64,000 nucleotides of DNA, taken from assembly GCF_001297775.1 (NCBI RefSeq), contig NZ_LIFX01000012.1, forward strand, positions 185,901-249,900, written 5' to 3'. Of this stretch, positions 28,838-39,290 are shown one piece after another (the stretch's first letter is position 1; the number at the start of each line of letters is the position of its first letter). The stretch is from Trabulsiella odontotermitis. GTDB taxonomy: Bacteria > Pseudomonadota > Gammaproteobacteria > Enterobacterales > Enterobacteriaceae. The position numbers were made by a program, and so were the translations under genes. The notes beneath the pieces were generated by a model. That model was not told the DNA's origin. It saw only the letters and a program-made list of their open reading frames with translations, and did not search any database.

Positions 28838-29357
28838 ACCGTCGCCTCCACCACAATAATCCCATCACCACCACGCCCGGCAACCACACCCACAACAGCT
28901 CAGACATGATCACCTGATGACCGTATGGCGTGGTGTAGCGCGACAGCGCGAACGGTGCGACTTTGATCACCTGCCACGGCGCAAAAAAGCGTTCATCCGA
29001 CCACGGCCACAGCCAGCCAACGCCTCTGCCGCCGGTGGTCACTGAATCCAGCAGGCTGTGCGACAGCAGCGATACCGTCAGAAACAGCCAGCAACGCATC
29101 AGGCTGGCGCGAAACCATCGTCGCCCGATGAGCACGCACAGCAGCGGCACCACGAAAGCAAACAACAGCGAATGGGTGAACCCGCGATGGCCGAAAATAT
29201 TGCCGTAGGCGATGCCGAATTTGAATGCCAGCACGTCGGCATCCGGCAGCATCGACAGCGCTATACCTGTCAACAACAGGCGAGGGGGAATAACGCGGGT
29301 GCCGAGCCCCAGTCCGAGGCAAAGCGGAACCGCAGCATGGGTAATGATGGTTGGCAT
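28836..29357 (-). CDS. ybcI: Inner-membrane putative metal-dependent hydrolase YbcI
   Basis: DUF457/YdjM-type membrane protein of 173 residues. Conserved histidines and acids occur in MPTIITHAAVPLCLG, MLPDADVLAFKF, GHRGFTHSLLFA and LSHSLLDSVTTGGRG, resembling a membrane-embedded metal hydrolase; several hydrophobic segments. Enzymatic role has not been shown. Length and position next to cysS equal E. coli. Confidence 0.94.
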   Translation of the reverse strand: MPTIITHAAVPLCLGLGLGTRVIPPRLLLTGIALSMLPDADVLAFKFGIAYGNIFGHRGFTHSLLFAFVVPLLCVLIGRRWFRASLMRCWLFLTVSLLSHSLLDSVTTGGRGVGWLWPWSDERFFAPWQVIKVAPFALSRYTTPYGHQVIMSELLWVWLPGVVVMGLLWWRRR

Positions 29358-29431
29358 AGGGGATCATCCGTGGGGGAAAAGCATAATATAGCAGTAACCT
29401 CAGCGGGATAAGCAGAGGGCAAATTCTGAAA

Positions 29432-30454
29432 TCAGGCGGATTCGCGGGCGATAAGCTGCCCTGACAGCGTGATGCGCTGAACCTGCAATTCCGGCTCTTT
29501 GAGCTTACGAATCATCAGCGTTGCCGCCTGGCGACCGGTCTCTTCGCTGGCGGACGACACATAGGTGAACGACGGCGACGTCAGATTCACATGCAGCATG
29601 TCTTCAAACCCAATCAGCGCCACCTGTTGGGTGAGGAAAACGTCTTTACCCACCGTGCGCCCCACCTGATGAATACCGCTGATGGAGCCGATGATCGCGT
29701 CCGGCGAGTGGCAGAGCAGGGCGGTGATAGTGTTGTTTTTTTCCAGCAGTTGCCGGGTGGCAATGCTGGCAGCGTGGGTGTCGTCACTGCAGGCCGGTGT
29801 GGATTCATCGCGCCAGACCATGCCGTACTGCGACAGCGCGCTGTGAAAACCCAGCAGACGCTGCTGGCGAATCATGTCATTTTCGCGCCCGCCAATGTAG
29901 GCGATGCTGCGGTGCCCGCGCTCAATCAGGTAGCGGGTGGCCAGACTGGCGGCCTGGCGGTTGTCGCGCATCACCAGATGGCAGTTCTCTTCCAGTAGTG
30001 ATTGCGATACCACCACCAGCGGCAGCGGGCACTGGCGCATTTTCTCCGGCAGATGCAGTGTGGTGGCGTCAGACGAAAGGTAAATCACTCCGGCCACGCC
30101 CTGCTGTTTGAACGACAACAGGCAGCGTTCCAGATGATCATCATCGTTCAGCGGCTGGCCGAGAAACACCATATAGCCCTGTTTTTCCAGCTCCTGCACG
30201 ATGCTGGCCATCACTTTAATCGAAAAGCTGTCGCTGAAGTCACGCAGGATCAGGCCGATGAGATTTGACGTATTTGCGCGTAGATTGGCAGCGGCGACGT
30301 TATGGACGTAGCCGAGTTCGGTGATGGCGGTGTGGACTCTCTCGATGGTGGCGTCGGAGATTTTCCCTTTCTGGCGCAGTACCAGTGAAACGGTTGAGAC
30401 CGAAACTCCCGCCAGTTTCGCGACATCAATAATACTGACTTTCTTCAAATCCAC
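29432..30454 (-). CDS. LacI-family transcriptional regulator (MalI-like)
   Basis: Repressor-type protein of 340 residues. The helix-turn-helix is SIIDVAKLAGVSVSTVSLVLRQKGKIS (residues 7-33) with a hinge helix near NVAAANLRA, then a periplasmic-binding-like core from LIGLILRDFSD. Sequence resembles MalI. It lies downstream of a glucose/maltose-type PTS gene in the same direction, separated by a strong hairpin, and is likely to control it through the AACGTT-centred dyads before that gene. The effector sugar is unknown. Confidence 0.88.
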   Translation of the reverse strand: MDLKKVSIIDVAKLAGVSVSTVSLVLRQKGKISDATIERVHTAITELGYVHNVAAANLRANTSNLIGLILRDFSDSFSIKVMASIVQELEKQGYMVFLGQPLNDDDHLERCLLSFKQQGVAGVIYLSSDATTLHLPEKMRQCPLPLVVVSQSLLEENCHLVMRDNRQAASLATRYLIERGHRSIAYIGGRENDMIRQQRLLGFHSALSQYGMVWRDESTPACSDDTHAASIATRQLLEKNNTITALLCHSPDAIIGSISGIHQVGRTVGKDVFLTQQVALIGFEDMLHVNLTSPSFTYVSSASEETGRQAATLMIRKLKEPELQVQRITLSGQLIARESA

Positions 30455-30491
30455 TCCCTGAAAAAGTAAGCTGGTCAGCCAGATACCTGCC

Positions 30492-30515
30492 CGTCTCCTG
30501 CCACAGCAGGAGACG
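30492..30515 (-). terminator. Intercistronic hairpin between PTS gene and lacI-type gene
   Basis: Perfect 10-bp stem CGTCTCCTGC / GCAGGAGACG with a CACA loop, and no U tract. It may be a partial terminator or protect the PTS message, lowering repressor expression relative to the permease. Confidence 0.55.
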
Positions 30516-30535
30516 TTCAGCGTATCATTTTCCTG

Positions 30536-32035
30536 TTATTTGCCAATCATCGTCGACATAGTTTGTGCAATAAATTGCGCTCTGGCGCCAAAAATCACCT
30601 GAATGCCGTTATCGCCCACAAACACCACGCCGCGCGCGCCGACACCGTTGAGTCCGTCTTTGTCCACTTTCTCGCTATTCGCCACTTCCAGACGCAGACG
30701 GGTGATGCAGGAACCAACGGAGTCGATGTTGTGCGCACCGCCCAGCAGAGCGATGATCTCGTTCGCCAGTTCGGTATCGGTTTTGTCTTTCGCGTCTGAT
30801 GTCACCTCAGTACGACCCGGCGTTTTCACATCAAAACGACGGATAACATAGCGGAAGGTGAAGTAATAAATCAGCGCCATCGGAATACCGACAATTACCG
30901 CGTTGAGGAAGTTGGTCTGATAACCGTTCAGCGACGGCACGATGCCAAACGACAGATAGTCGATAAAGCCTGCGGAGAACGACTTGGCGATATGCGCATG
31001 CAGCAGGAACATGGTCATATACGCCAGACCGGCCATGATGGCGTTAAAGACGTAGAGAATTGGCGCCACGAAGATAAAGGTAAACTCAACCGGCTCGGTG
31101 ATCCCGGTCAGGAAGCAGGTCAGCGCGGCTGAGAACAAAATACCGGAGGCAATCTTTTTGTTTTTGGTGTGCGCTTCGTGATACATCGCCAGACAAGCTG
31201 CCGGCAGCGCGAACAGCATCAGTGGGAATTCACCCTGCATGAACTTACCGGCGTTCTGGTACGTATCGCTGCTGAACGATTTGACGCCTTCTTCCAGCAT
31301 TTTGAACCAGATGGTCTGGTCGCCGTGGATCACCTGACCGGCCTGCGTGGTGTAATCACCAAACGAATACCAGAACGACGGATACCAGATGTGGTGCAGA
31401 CCCAGCGGGATCAGCGCGCGTTCCACGAGACCAAAGATGAACGTCGACGCGGCCTGATTGTCACCATTCACCACCAGTGACAGCGCGTCGATACCAGCCT
31501 GGATGTGTTGCCAGACATAGGGCAACAGCAAACCGAGCACGAACGAGAGACACGCGGCGGCGATGGCGACAAAGCGCTTGCCGGAGAAGAAACCGAGGAA
31601 TTCCGGAAGTTGCATTGCGTGGAAGCGGTTATAGCACCACGCGGCGAGGATCCCGCAAATTAAGCCCCCGAAAACACCCATCTGTAAGGTGGGAATACCA
31701 ACCACCATCGCGTATTTCCCGCCCTGCGACGCCATTTCCGGCGTAATACCGAGGACGGTGCTGATGGTGATGTTGGTGACAAAAACCGATACCGCCGCCG
31801 AGAGCGCGGCAATCCCGGATTCTGACGCCAGACCGACTGCTGAACCGATCGCAAACAGCATTGGCAGGTTGTCGAAGATAACCCCACCCGCGTTCATCAT
31901 TAGCGGAAGGTGGAACTTATCCCCGAACGCCAACAGCAAACCGGCAGCGGGCAGTAAAGAAATTGGCAGCATTAATGCGCGGCCAATCATCGACAACTTA
32001 GACAGCGATTTAACAAAACCTGATATCAGACTCAT
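30536..32035 (-). CDS. PTS glucose/maltose-family EIICB permease
   Basis: Inner-membrane phosphotransferase permease, 499 residues from ATG 32035 (MSLISGFVKSL) with GGGGGA upstream. The EIIC domain fills about residues 1-400 and contains the sugar-site motif GITEPVEF; the C-terminal EIIB domain carries the phosphorylated Cys in GSCITRLRLEV. An EIIA partner is not in the window; Crr could serve. MalX and PtsG are the nearest families I recall, but the gene lacks a malY-like neighbour, so the sugar is unknown. Confidence 0.88.
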   Translation of the reverse strand: MSLISGFVKSLSKLSMIGRALMLPISLLPAAGLLLAFGDKFHLPLMMNAGGVIFDNLPMLFAIGSAVGLASESGIAALSAAVSVFVTNITISTVLGITPEMASQGGKYAMVVGIPTLQMGVFGGLICGILAAWCYNRFHAMQLPEFLGFFSGKRFVAIAAACLSFVLGLLLPYVWQHIQAGIDALSLVVNGDNQAASTFIFGLVERALIPLGLHHIWYPSFWYSFGDYTTQAGQVIHGDQTIWFKMLEEGVKSFSSDTYQNAGKFMQGEFPLMLFALPAACLAMYHEAHTKNKKIASGILFSAALTCFLTGITEPVEFTFIFVAPILYVFNAIMAGLAYMTMFLLHAHIAKSFSAGFIDYLSFGIVPSLNGYQTNFLNAVIVGIPMALIYYFTFRYVIRRFDVKTPGRTEVTSDAKDKTDTELANEIIALLGGAHNIDSVGSCITRLRLEVANSEKVDKDGLNGVGARGVVFVGDNGIQVIFGARAQFIAQTMSTMIGK

Positions 32036-32090
32036 GCTGATTTCCCCCGAGTGGAGACCCTGATGTGCGCGTTTACGCGTTATTGTAGTG

Positions 32091-32119
32091 AGTAGAACGT
32101 TATAGTAGAACGTTCTACT
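32091..32119 (-). promoter_or_regulatory. Tandem LacI-family operators before the PTS gene
   Basis: A perfect 16-bp palindrome AGTAGAACGTTCTACT at 32104-32119, and a 13-bp-offset copy of its first 11 bases (32091-32101) that keeps a degenerate second half. The AACGTT centre is that of MalI/LacI-family operators. A -10-like TATAAC (32104-32099, PTS direction) sits between them, so binding would block transcription. Confidence 0.75.
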
Positions 32120-32229
32120 TATCGTGGAATAATCTGATATCCGCCGCAACTAAATTTTCACATTCAGGGCAGACGAGTTTGTGATTCTTTGAAGTTGATC
32201 GAGAATTAACCGTTATGGCTGTGGGGGAA

Positions 32230-32253
32230 AACCCTCTCCAGGCGAAGAGGGTT
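32230..32253 (-). terminator. Terminator of folD-ybcJ
   Basis: Stem AACCCTCT / AGAGGGTT with an 8-nt loop; in the ybcJ direction it is followed by TTTTCC. Eleven bases beyond the ybcJ stop. Confidence 0.8.
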
Positions 32254-32263
32254 GGAAGGCGAA

Positions 32264-32476
32264 TCAGGCGACGACAGTAATGCTCTGTCCGTCAAAGCTT
32301 ACCGTCTGACCGGCGAGGATCTTGCAGCGCTTGCGGGTTTCCACCACGCCATCCACCGTCACCTGCCCGTCAGCGATGAAAATTTTAGCCTGGGCGCCGC
32401 TTTCGCTCCAGCCTTCCAGTTTCAGCAGATCACACAGTTCAACGTGCGGGTGTTTACCTAACGAAAATGTGGCCAT
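32264..32476 (-). CDS. ybcJ: S4-like RNA-binding protein YbcJ
   Basis: Seventy-residue protein with an S4/alpha-L RNA-binding fold: KLEGWSESGAQAKIFIADGQVTVDGVVETRKRCKI is the core. ATG 32476 (MATFSLGKH) is chosen over an upstream in-frame start because it matches E. coli. It starts one base after the folD stop, so it is probably co-translated with folD. Biological role is unknown. Confidence 0.94.
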   Translation of the reverse strand: MATFSLGKHPHVELCDLLKLEGWSESGAQAKIFIADGQVTVDGVVETRKRCKILAGQTVSFDGQSITVVA

Positions 32477-32477
32477 C

Positions 32478-33344
32478 TTACGCCTCCTCCACATCATGGT
32501 ATTCTTCGCACGCCTGCAGCGTGTTCTGGATAAGCGTTGCCACGGTCATCGGACCGACACCGCCCGGCACCGGGGTGATATACGACGCGCGTGCGGCGGC
32601 ATCATCAAAAATCACATCGCCCACCACTTTGCCGTTTTCCAGACGGTTAATGCCGACGTCCACGACAATCGCGCCCTCTTTGATCCAGTCGCCAGGAATA
32701 AAGCCCGGTTTACCGACGGCGACGATCAGCAGATCGGCATGTTCAACGTGGTGACGCAGGTTTTTGGTAAAGCGATGGGTCACGGTCGTGGTGCAGCCTG
32801 CCAGCAACAGCTCCATGCTCATCGGGCGACCGACAATATTGGACGCGCCGATAATGACCGCGTTCAGGCCGTAAGTGTCGATGTTATAACGCTCCAGCAG
32901 CGTCACAATGCCGCGTGGCGTGCACGGGCGCAGGCGTGGCGCGCGCTGACACAGGCGACCGACGTTGTATGGATGAAAACCGTCGACGTCTTTATCCGGC
33001 GCAATGCGTTCCAGCACCTTCACATTATCAATGCCCGCAGGCAGCGGAAGCTGAACCAGAATGCCGTCAATGTGGCTGTCAGCATTCAGCGTATCAATAA
33101 GTTCCAGCAGTTCGGCTTCGGTGGTGGTTTCCGGCAGATCGTAAGAGCGGGAGATGAAACCCACTTCCTCGCAGGCTTTGCGTTTGCTGCCAACATAAAT
33201 TTGCGATGCAGGGTTGCTACCGACCAGCACAACAGCCAGTCCCGGGGCGCGTTTTCCGGCGGCGATACGCGCCGTCACTTTTTCCGCAACCTCAGAGCGC
33301 ACCTGCTGCGCAATCGTTTTACCGTCAATAATCTTTGCTGCCAT
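32478..33344 (-). CDS. folD: Bifunctional methylenetetrahydrofolate dehydrogenase/cyclohydrolase
   Basis: NADP-dependent one-carbon enzyme converting 5,10-methylene-THF to 10-formyl-THF. 288 residues from ATG 33344 ([10 protein letters not shown]). Substrate-site [13 protein letters not shown] with the catalytic Lys, QLPLPAGID, the nucleotide-binding [12 protein letters not shown], and the C-terminal [12 protein letters not shown] are conserved. Confidence 0.97.
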   Translation of the reverse strand: MAAKIIDGKTIAQQVRSEVAEKVTARIAAGKRAPGLAVVLVGSNPASQIYVGSKRKACEEVGFISRSYDLPETTTEAELLELIDTLNADSHIDGILVQLPLPAGIDNVKVLERIAPDKDVDGFHPYNVGRLCQRAPRLRPCTPRGIVTLLERYNIDTYGLNAVIIGASNIVGRPMSMELLLAGCTTTVTHRFTKNLRHHVEHADLLIVAVGKPGFIPGDWIKEGAIVVDVGINRLENGKVVGDVIFDDAAARASYITPVPGGVGPMTVATLIQNTLQACEEYHDVEEA

Positions 33345-33775
33345 CAGAGAGAGGATTCCATCTGTCATCAAGAAAAGGGGGATTGCGCATATTTTGTCAG
33401 AAGCGGGGCGTGATGTCAGTCACCGTTTACGTTTTTATCGTGGGCAAGCCTGCTGTCACGCCGTCAGTGGCAATCCCGTAATATCGATGAGGCTTTTCTT
33501 ATTCCTGTTTAAGACGTGGCTTAGCGCAATGAAAGTCTTTATACGTATTTTGAATGAGTAAGTTGGGTTAATTTATCTGCGGCATCAGGGACATTATTTA
33601 TTCCAGAGAATAACCGCTAATTCCTTTAATTCGCGGGGCAATGTACTGCCAATTAATCACTCTCAGCGGGAAGGCGGGGGTCATCAGGCGGATATTATTA
33701 TCTGTCATGGTAAATCACACGGAGCGTACAGGAAGCACGCGACGGATGTGCGTTTTTTCAATTCAAGGAAAACCC
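33345..33775 (+). other. Intergenic region folD-fimA (fim promoter region)
   Basis: About 430 bp with no credible gene. It must hold the fimA promoter and, by analogy with Salmonella, the FimZ-binding repeats, though I cannot place them with confidence. No pair of long inverted repeats like the fimS switch is visible, and no fimB/fimE recombinase lies in the window. AAGGAAAACCC just before 33776 is the fimA ribosome-binding site. Confidence 0.5.
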
Positions 33776-34327
33776 ATGAAATTAAAAACTCTTGCTGCGG
33801 CGCTGGTGGCAATGTCAGGTCTTGCAACCACCACGGCAAATGCGGCGGCAACGTCTGTTAACGGCGGCACTGTACATTTTGAAGGCGAACTGGTGAACGC
33901 GGCCTGTGCGGTAAGCACAACTTCTTCCAACCAGACGGTGGAACTGGGTCAGTACCGCACCGCGACCTTCACTGAGACCGGCGATACCTCAGCGAAGATC
34001 CCGTTCAGCATTGTGCTGAACGACTGCGATCCGACGGTTGCTGCGACGGCGGCCGTTGCCTTTAATGGCCCGGTTGATGCTGACGATAACACCCTACTGG
34101 CGGTGAGCTCAGGCGATAACAGCACCACGGCGGAGGGGGTGGGTATTGAGATTCTGGACAACACATCCAGCGTATTGACCCCGAACGGCGCGGTGTTCTC
34201 TGCGGCACAGAATCTGATTCAGGGTACCAACACCCTGCACTTCAGCGCGCGTTACAAATCGACGACTGACACCACCACACCGGGTCAGGCAAACGCTGAC
34301 GCGACTTTTGTGATGAAGTACGAATAA
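33776..34327 (+). CDS. fimA: Type 1 fimbrial major subunit
   Basis: Exported pilin of 183 residues: signal peptide [23 protein letters not shown], then mature pilin with the disulphide Cys pair (NAACAV and NDCDPTV), and the C-terminal beta strand [10 protein letters not shown] used for donor-strand exchange. It is very like Salmonella FimA ([31 protein letters not shown]). ATG 33776 has an AAGGA site; the longer upstream reading is not coding. First gene of fimACDHF; there is no fimI between A and C. Confidence 0.95.
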   Translation: MKLKTLAAALVAMSGLATTTANAAATSVNGGTVHFEGELVNAACAVSTTSSNQTVELGQYRTATFTETGDTSAKIPFSIVLNDCDPTVAATAAVAFNGPVDADDNTLLAVSSGDNSTTAEGVGIEILDNTSSVLTPNGAVFSAAQNLIQGTNTLHFSARYKSTTDTTTPGQANADATFVMKYE

Positions 34328-34436
34328 GGCCATAACGCCATCAGGATAATCCCGGCCTCAGGGAGGAGGCGCGTACAACAGATTTATCCCTGACGCGATG
34401 ACATTCGCCCGCAACAATAAATACAGGTATACAGTT

Positions 34437-35129
34437 ATGGACAAGTTTTTCAACCCGGGGATGGTTGTCGCCGTTTTATTATTCATTATTTGGTTACCCG
34501 CAAAGGCGGCAGGCGGAATTGCACTGGGGGCAACGCGGGTTATTTATCCGGCAGAGGCTAAGCAAACCTCATTATCTATTACCAACAGTAATGCGCAGGA
34601 GCGTTACTTAATTAATGCGTGGATTGAAAACAATAACGGACAAAAAGAAAAAACGTTTATCGTCACGCCGCCACTGTTTGTCAGCGAAGCCAGCAGTGAA
34701 AACACGCTGCGTATTATTTATGCCGGACAGCCATTGCCTGCCGATCGTGAGTCGCTGTTCTGGATGAACGTCAAAGCCATTCCTTCAGTCAATAAAGAGA
34801 ACGCCAGCGGTAAGAACGTGCTGCAACTGGCGGTGCTGTCGCGCATCAAGCTGTTCGTGCGCCCGGCGAATCTGCCGGTGCAGCCTTCTGAGGCGTTGTC
34901 GCAACTGACGTTTGCCCGCGTCGGGAATCAACTGAAAGTCACTAACGCCTCACCGTATTACATCACGCTGGTCAATCTGAATATCGCCGGTAAAAAACTG
35001 GAAAACCTGATGGTGGCGCCGAAAAACAGCGGTCAGGCGGCAATACCCGCCGGGGCGCAGGGGGCGCTGAGCTGGCAGAGCGTCAATGATTACGGCGCCA
35101 TCACCCCCGCACGTCGCGTGCAGTTATAA
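34437..35129 (+). CDS. fimC: Periplasmic fimbrial chaperone
   Basis: PapD-like chaperone of 230 residues from ATG 34437 (MDKFFNPGM) with a signal peptide ending KAAGG. The Arg of the subunit-binding site is in [16 protein letters not shown], and the edge strand [12 protein letters not shown] follows near residue 110. Delivers pilins to the usher FimD. The start choice gives the length of E. coli SfmC. Confidence 0.93.
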   Translation: MDKFFNPGMVVAVLLFIIWLPAKAAGGIALGATRVIYPAEAKQTSLSITNSNAQERYLINAWIENNNGQKEKTFIVTPPLFVSEASSENTLRIIYAGQPLPADRESLFWMNVKAIPSVNKENASGKNVLQLAVLSRIKLFVRPANLPVQPSEALSQLTFARVGNQLKVTNASPYYITLVNLNIAGKKLENLMVAPKNSGQAAIPAGAQGALSWQSVNDYGAITPARRVQL

Positions 35130-35134
35130 CCGTC

Positions 35135-37720
35135 ATGCGGGTGTTCATCATGATGTCTGCAACCCACCCGCGTCTGAACGTGCTGGCGCTGGCACTGCTT
35201 GGTGCCTGCTGGTCATCGCATGGCCGGGCTGAGGATTATTTCAACCCGGCGTTTCTGTCGGACGATGCCGCGCGCGTTGCCGATTTGTCGCGCTTCGAAA
35301 AAGGCAACCAGCAGCCTGCGGGTGTTTACCGGGTTGATATCTGGCGTAACGACGAATTTATTGGCACTCAGGATCTGCCATTTGTGGCGGCGGAAAAAAC
35401 GGCTCCGGCAGCGGGCGGTCTTGCGCCATGTGTGGAACTGGCGCTGATCACGCGGCTCGGTGTGAATCGCCAGGCCTTTCCCGAACTGGCGCAGGGATCG
35501 AGTGATACCTGTATCCCGTTGACTACGCGCATTCCCGGTACAGAAATTCATTTTGATTTTGCGGCGCTCAAACTCACATTCAGCATTCCGCAAATCGCCA
35601 TGCAAAACAGCGCCCGGGGTTACATCGCACCGGAGGAGTGGGACGAAGGGATCCCCGCCGCGCTGGTCAACTACAGCTTCAGCGGCAACCGCGGCACCCA
35701 GGATGACAGCTATTTTCTCAGCCTGATGAGCGGCCTGAATTTTGGCCCGTGGCGGCTGCGCAATAACGGCACCTGGAATTACAGCCGCAACAATGGCCAG
35801 CATGACAGTCACTGGCAGAACGTCTCGACCTCGGTTCAACGCGCGATGATTCCATGGAAAAGCGAACTGGTGCTCGGCGACAGCAACACCGGCAATGAAC
35901 TCTTCGACAGCGTGGGGTTTCGCGGCGCACGGTTGTACTCGTCTGACAGTATGTACCCGGACAGCATGCAGGGCTTCGCGCCGACAGTGCGTGGTATCGC
36001 CCGGACGCCCGCCAGAGTGGTGATCCGCCAGAACGGCTATGTGGTGTATCAGAGCTATGTGCAAAGCGGCGCGTTCGCCATCAGCGATCTCAACCCGACC
36101 TCTTCCAGCGGCGACCTTGACGTCACCGTGGAAGAGAAAGACGGCAGCCAGCAACGCTACACCATACCGTATTCCAGCGTGCCGCTGTTGCAACGTGCAG
36201 GCCGCGTCAAATTTGATGTGGTGGCCGGGGATTATCGTTCCGGTAACACGCAGCAGGGAACGCCGTTTTTCTCCCAGGGAACACTGATTGCCGGTCTCGA
36301 TAACGGCGTGACGCTCTACGGCGGCTCGCAACTGGCGGAACACTATACCGCCGTGGCAATGGGCGCCGGTAAAAACCTCGGCGACTGGGGGGCGATTTCG
36401 CTGGATGTCACACATGCGCGCAGCACGCTGGTGGACGGCAGCAACCACGAAGGGCAGTCGCTGCGCTTTCTGTATGCAAAATCACTGAACCGGTTTGGCA
36501 CCAACTTCCAGTTGCTCGGCTATCGCTACTCCACCAACGGCTTTTATACCCTCGATGACACCACCTGGAAAACGATGAGTGGCTATCAGTACGACGACAA
36601 AGACAAAGACGATGACGGCGCTCCCGACATCATCAGCTACCACAATCTGACGTTTAACAAGAAAGGGCGTTTTCAGGTCAATATCTCGCAATTGCTGGGG
36701 GATTATGGCTCGCTGTATCTCTCCGGGAGCCAGCAAAGCTACTGGGGAACCAGCGAAACGAACACCTGGTATCAGTTTGGCTATTCCGGCGGCTGGCAGG
36801 GGATCAGCTACTCGCTGGCGTGGTCGTGGAACCGCGCGGTGGGGATTTCCGGCACCGATCGCATCGTCACTTTTAACCTGTCGATTCCGTTCAGTTTGTT
36901 CACCGGGCACGGCTATCGTCGTGATACCGCGTTTGATCGCGCTTATGCCACTGTTGCCGCCAGCCGTAACCGCGACGGGCAAAACAGCTGGCAGAGCGGC
37001 GTCAACGGCACGCTGCTTGAGGGGCGCAACCTGAGCTACAGCGTGACGCAGGGGCATTCCGGCACCAATGGCTATACCGGCAGCGCCAGCGCTAACTGGC
37101 AGGCGACGTACGGTACGTTGGGTATGGGTTACAACTACGACCGCGATCAACACGATCTCAACTGGCAACTGTCGGGTGGCGTGTTAGGCCATGCCGATGG
37201 CATCACTTTCAGCCAGCCGTTAGGAGACACTAACGTGCTGATCAAAGCGCCTGGCGCATCCGGCGTCAGCATCGAAAACCAGACCGGGGTGAAAACCGAC
37301 TGGCGCGGCTATGCCGTTATGCCGTACGCCACCGTCTATCGCTACAACCGTGTGGCGCTTGATACCAACTCCATGAGCAACAACACCGACATCGAAAACA
37401 ACGTCAGCAATGTGGTGCCAACTGAGGGTGCCGTGGTGCGCGCCGCGTTTGATACCCGCATCGGCGTGCGGGCGCTGATCACCGCCCGTCGTGGCAATCA
37501 GCCGGTGCCTTTCGGCGCGATTGTACGTGAAACCCGGCATGGGATGACCAGCATGGTGGGTGACGACGGGCAGATTTACTTAAGTGGTTTGCCGCTGCGC
37601 GGTGAACTGTTGATCCAATGGGGAGAGGGTGCGAATGCACAATGCCGCGCCAGCTACAGTCTGCCTGAAAAGAGCCTGCAACAGGCGATCACGCTCACGG
37701 AGGTTCGCTGTGATCGGTAA
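35135..37720 (+). CDS. fimD: Outer-membrane fimbrial usher
   Basis: Usher of 861 residues for pilus assembly across the outer membrane. An N-terminal signal (cleaved near GRAE) precedes [21 protein letters not shown], the N-terminal chaperone-binding domain; a 24-strand barrel with a plug follows, then C-terminal domains with two Cys near the end (QCRASYS, EVRCDR). Start is ATG 35135 or the nearby ATGATG at 35150-35153; no strong ribosome-binding site decides. Confidence 0.94.
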   Translation: MRVFIMMSATHPRLNVLALALLGACWSSHGRAEDYFNPAFLSDDAARVADLSRFEKGNQQPAGVYRVDIWRNDEFIGTQDLPFVAAEKTAPAAGGLAPCVELALITRLGVNRQAFPELAQGSSDTCIPLTTRIPGTEIHFDFAALKLTFSIPQIAMQNSARGYIAPEEWDEGIPAALVNYSFSGNRGTQDDSYFLSLMSGLNFGPWRLRNNGTWNYSRNNGQHDSHWQNVSTSVQRAMIPWKSELVLGDSNTGNELFDSVGFRGARLYSSDSMYPDSMQGFAPTVRGIARTPARVVIRQNGYVVYQSYVQSGAFAISDLNPTSSSGDLDVTVEEKDGSQQRYTIPYSSVPLLQRAGRVKFDVVAGDYRSGNTQQGTPFFSQGTLIAGLDNGVTLYGGSQLAEHYTAVAMGAGKNLGDWGAISLDVTHARSTLVDGSNHEGQSLRFLYAKSLNRFGTNFQLLGYRYSTNGFYTLDDTTWKTMSGYQYDDKDKDDDGAPDIISYHNLTFNKKGRFQVNISQLLGDYGSLYLSGSQQSYWGTSETNTWYQFGYSGGWQGISYSLAWSWNRAVGISGTDRIVTFNLSIPFSLFTGHGYRRDTAFDRAYATVAASRNRDGQNSWQSGVNGTLLEGRNLSYSVTQGHSGTNGYTGSASANWQATYGTLGMGYNYDRDQHDLNWQLSGGVLGHADGITFSQPLGDTNVLIKAPGASGVSIENQTGVKTDWRGYAVMPYATVYRYNRVALDTNSMSNNTDIENNVSNVVPTEGAVVRAAFDTRIGVRALITARRGNQPVPFGAIVRETRHGMTSMVGDDGQIYLSGLPLRGELLIQWGEGANAQCRASYSLPEKSLQQAITLTEVRCDR

Positions 37721-38729
37721 TGTGATGAAAAAACGAGACTGGCTGGCGGCGCTACTGCTGTTAGTGCCTGCCAGCCACGCGCTGGCGACGGTGTGCTACA
37801 ACGAAAACGGAGTGCCAACGGATATCTTTTACGATCTGACTGACACGTTTAACAGCGCGAACAATCAGCCAGGGCAAATCGTGACCCTGAGCAATAAATC
37901 CGGCTGGGTGGGCGTGAAAGCAGTCTGCCCGAAAGGCACGTCGGGAAACACCACCATGCGCAGTTACGTCACCGATCTCCCGGTACAGAGCGTGGAGGGC
38001 GGGTATCAGTATCTCAGGCTGAACGAGTACCTCGACGGCGCGATGCAGATCACCGACAGCTCCGCCGGGGTGTTCCATCCGCCGCAGAACTATATCCAGA
38101 TGGGATCGCATCCGAACGTCTCCAGGAATCAGCCTTTTCCGGTGGAGGATTCAAAGCTGGTGTTTCGCCTTAAAGTCACGCGGCGGTTTATCAACATGGT
38201 GGTGATCCCGCGACAGACCATGTTTCGCGTGTATGTCACCACGACGCGAGGCGATCCACTGACCACGGTGGTTTATACCATCAGCTACAGCGGCACCATT
38301 GAAGTGCCGCAGAGTTGCGCCATCAATGCGGGCAACGTGGTGGAATTCGATTTCGGTGATATCGGCGCGTCGCTCTTTAGTCAGGCCGGAGCCGGGAACC
38401 GCCCGCAGGGCGTCTCTGTGCAGCAGAAAACGGTCGGGATCAAATGTACCAACGTGGAGGCGCAGGCGTACCTGAGCATGCGCATTGAAGCCGAACAGGC
38501 GCAGGGCAACGCGATGGTCTCTGATAACCCGGACCTGGGATTTATCATTGCCGACGGTTCCGGCAACCCGCTGACACCCAATAACCTCACCAGTAAAATT
38601 CCTTTCCGGCTGGATGACAGCGCCCGGGCGCAGGTATCGATTCGCGCCTGGCCGGTGAGCGTGACGGGGAACAAACCCAGCGAAGGACCGTTTACCGCGA
38701 GGGGGTATCTGCGTGTTGACTATGATTAA
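37710..38729 (+). CDS. fimH: Fimbrial tip adhesin
   Basis: Two-domain adhesin. A GTG at 37710 has GGAGG exactly six bases upstream and gives 339 residues with signal peptide [19 protein letters not shown]...ALA; ATG 37725 is an alternative but 21 bases from that site. The N-terminal lectin-like domain begins [17 protein letters not shown]; the pilin domain begins near [15 protein letters not shown] and ends in the donor strand [10 protein letters not shown]. It overlaps the fimD stop by 11 bases. Ligand not predictable here. Confidence 0.9.
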   Translation: MIGNVMKKRDWLAALLLLVPASHALATVCYNENGVPTDIFYDLTDTFNSANNQPGQIVTLSNKSGWVGVKAVCPKGTSGNTTMRSYVTDLPVQSVEGGYQYLRLNEYLDGAMQITDSSAGVFHPPQNYIQMGSHPNVSRNQPFPVEDSKLVFRLKVTRRFINMVVIPRQTMFRVYVTTTRGDPLTTVVYTISYSGTIEVPQSCAINAGNVVEFDFGDIGASLFSQAGAGNRPQGVSVQQKTVGIKCTNVEAQAYLSMRIEAEQAQGNAMVSDNPDLGFIIADGSGNPLTPNNLTSKIPFRLDDSARAQVSIRAWPVSVTGNKPSEGPFTARGYLRVDYD

Positions 38730-39240
38730 CGGCCGCGTTTTTGCCAGCCTGATGCTGATCGTCACGCTGACCGCGCAAGCGCAGACGCCGCTTGGCGAAA
38801 TCAACATTGAACTGCGGGGCAACGTGGTGGATTTCACCTGCGTCGTGGAGGCGGGGGACAGCAACAAAACCGTGCAACTGGGGCGCTGGCCGACGAAACA
38901 ACTGCAACAGGCGGGAAACACCACCCGTGAAGTACCGTTTACCCTGACGCTGAACGGTTGCCCGCCGGGCGCCGCGTCCATCACCTTTTCCGGCACGCCT
39001 GACACCCAGGACAGCACGTTGTTGAGGCTGAATGGCAACAGCCAGGCCAGCAACGTGGCGGTGGAAATTCGTGATAAAGACCGGACTCGCCTGCCGCTGG
39101 AACAGGCCAGTCAGGATGTGGTGGTGGATGCGCAGGGAAATGCGACGCTACAGTTTTTCGCGAATTACATCGCGACGGCCAATGATCCTCAGCCCGGCGT
39201 CGCGGACGCAGATGCGACGTTTATGATTAATTATAATTGA
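38713..39240 (+). CDS. fimF: Minor fimbrial subunit / adaptor
   Basis: Pilin-like protein of 175 residues with a signal peptide ending AQAQ, disulphide Cys (VDFTCVV, LNGCPPG) and C-terminal ADATFMINYN strand. GTG 38713 is preferred because GAGGGGG stands seven bases before it; ATG 38722 is further away. It overlaps the fimH stop by 17 bases. SfmF/FimF-like, linking the tip adhesin to the shaft. Confidence 0.9.
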   Translation: MLTMINGRVFASLMLIVTLTAQAQTPLGEINIELRGNVVDFTCVVEAGDSNKTVQLGRWPTKQLQQAGNTTREVPFTLTLNGCPPGAASITFSGTPDTQDSTLLRLNGNSQASNVAVEIRDKDRTRLPLEQASQDVVVDAQGNATLQFFANYIATANDPQPGVADADATFMINYN

Positions 39241-39249
39241 GGTGAAAGG

Positions 39250-39283
39250 GAACTCCCGAATGATATTTTTTATCCGGGAGTTC
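39250..39283. terminator. Hairpin between fimF and fimZ
   Basis: Nine-bp stem GAACTCCCG / CGGGAGTTC with an A/T-rich loop containing T6, placed between convergent stop codons; a candidate bidirectional terminator. Confidence 0.6.
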
Positions 39284-39290
39284 ATGTTGC

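Noticed and set aside
33345..33775. Invertible fimS-like promoter switch
   Set aside because: No pair of inverted repeats flanking a segment was found and no recombinase gene is nearby; Salmonella-type clusters lack it.
35213..36448. 411-codon open frame antisense to fimD
   Set aside because: It lies wholly within the usher gene on the other strand, has no ribosome-binding site and no protein-family motif; codon bias of fimD produces it.
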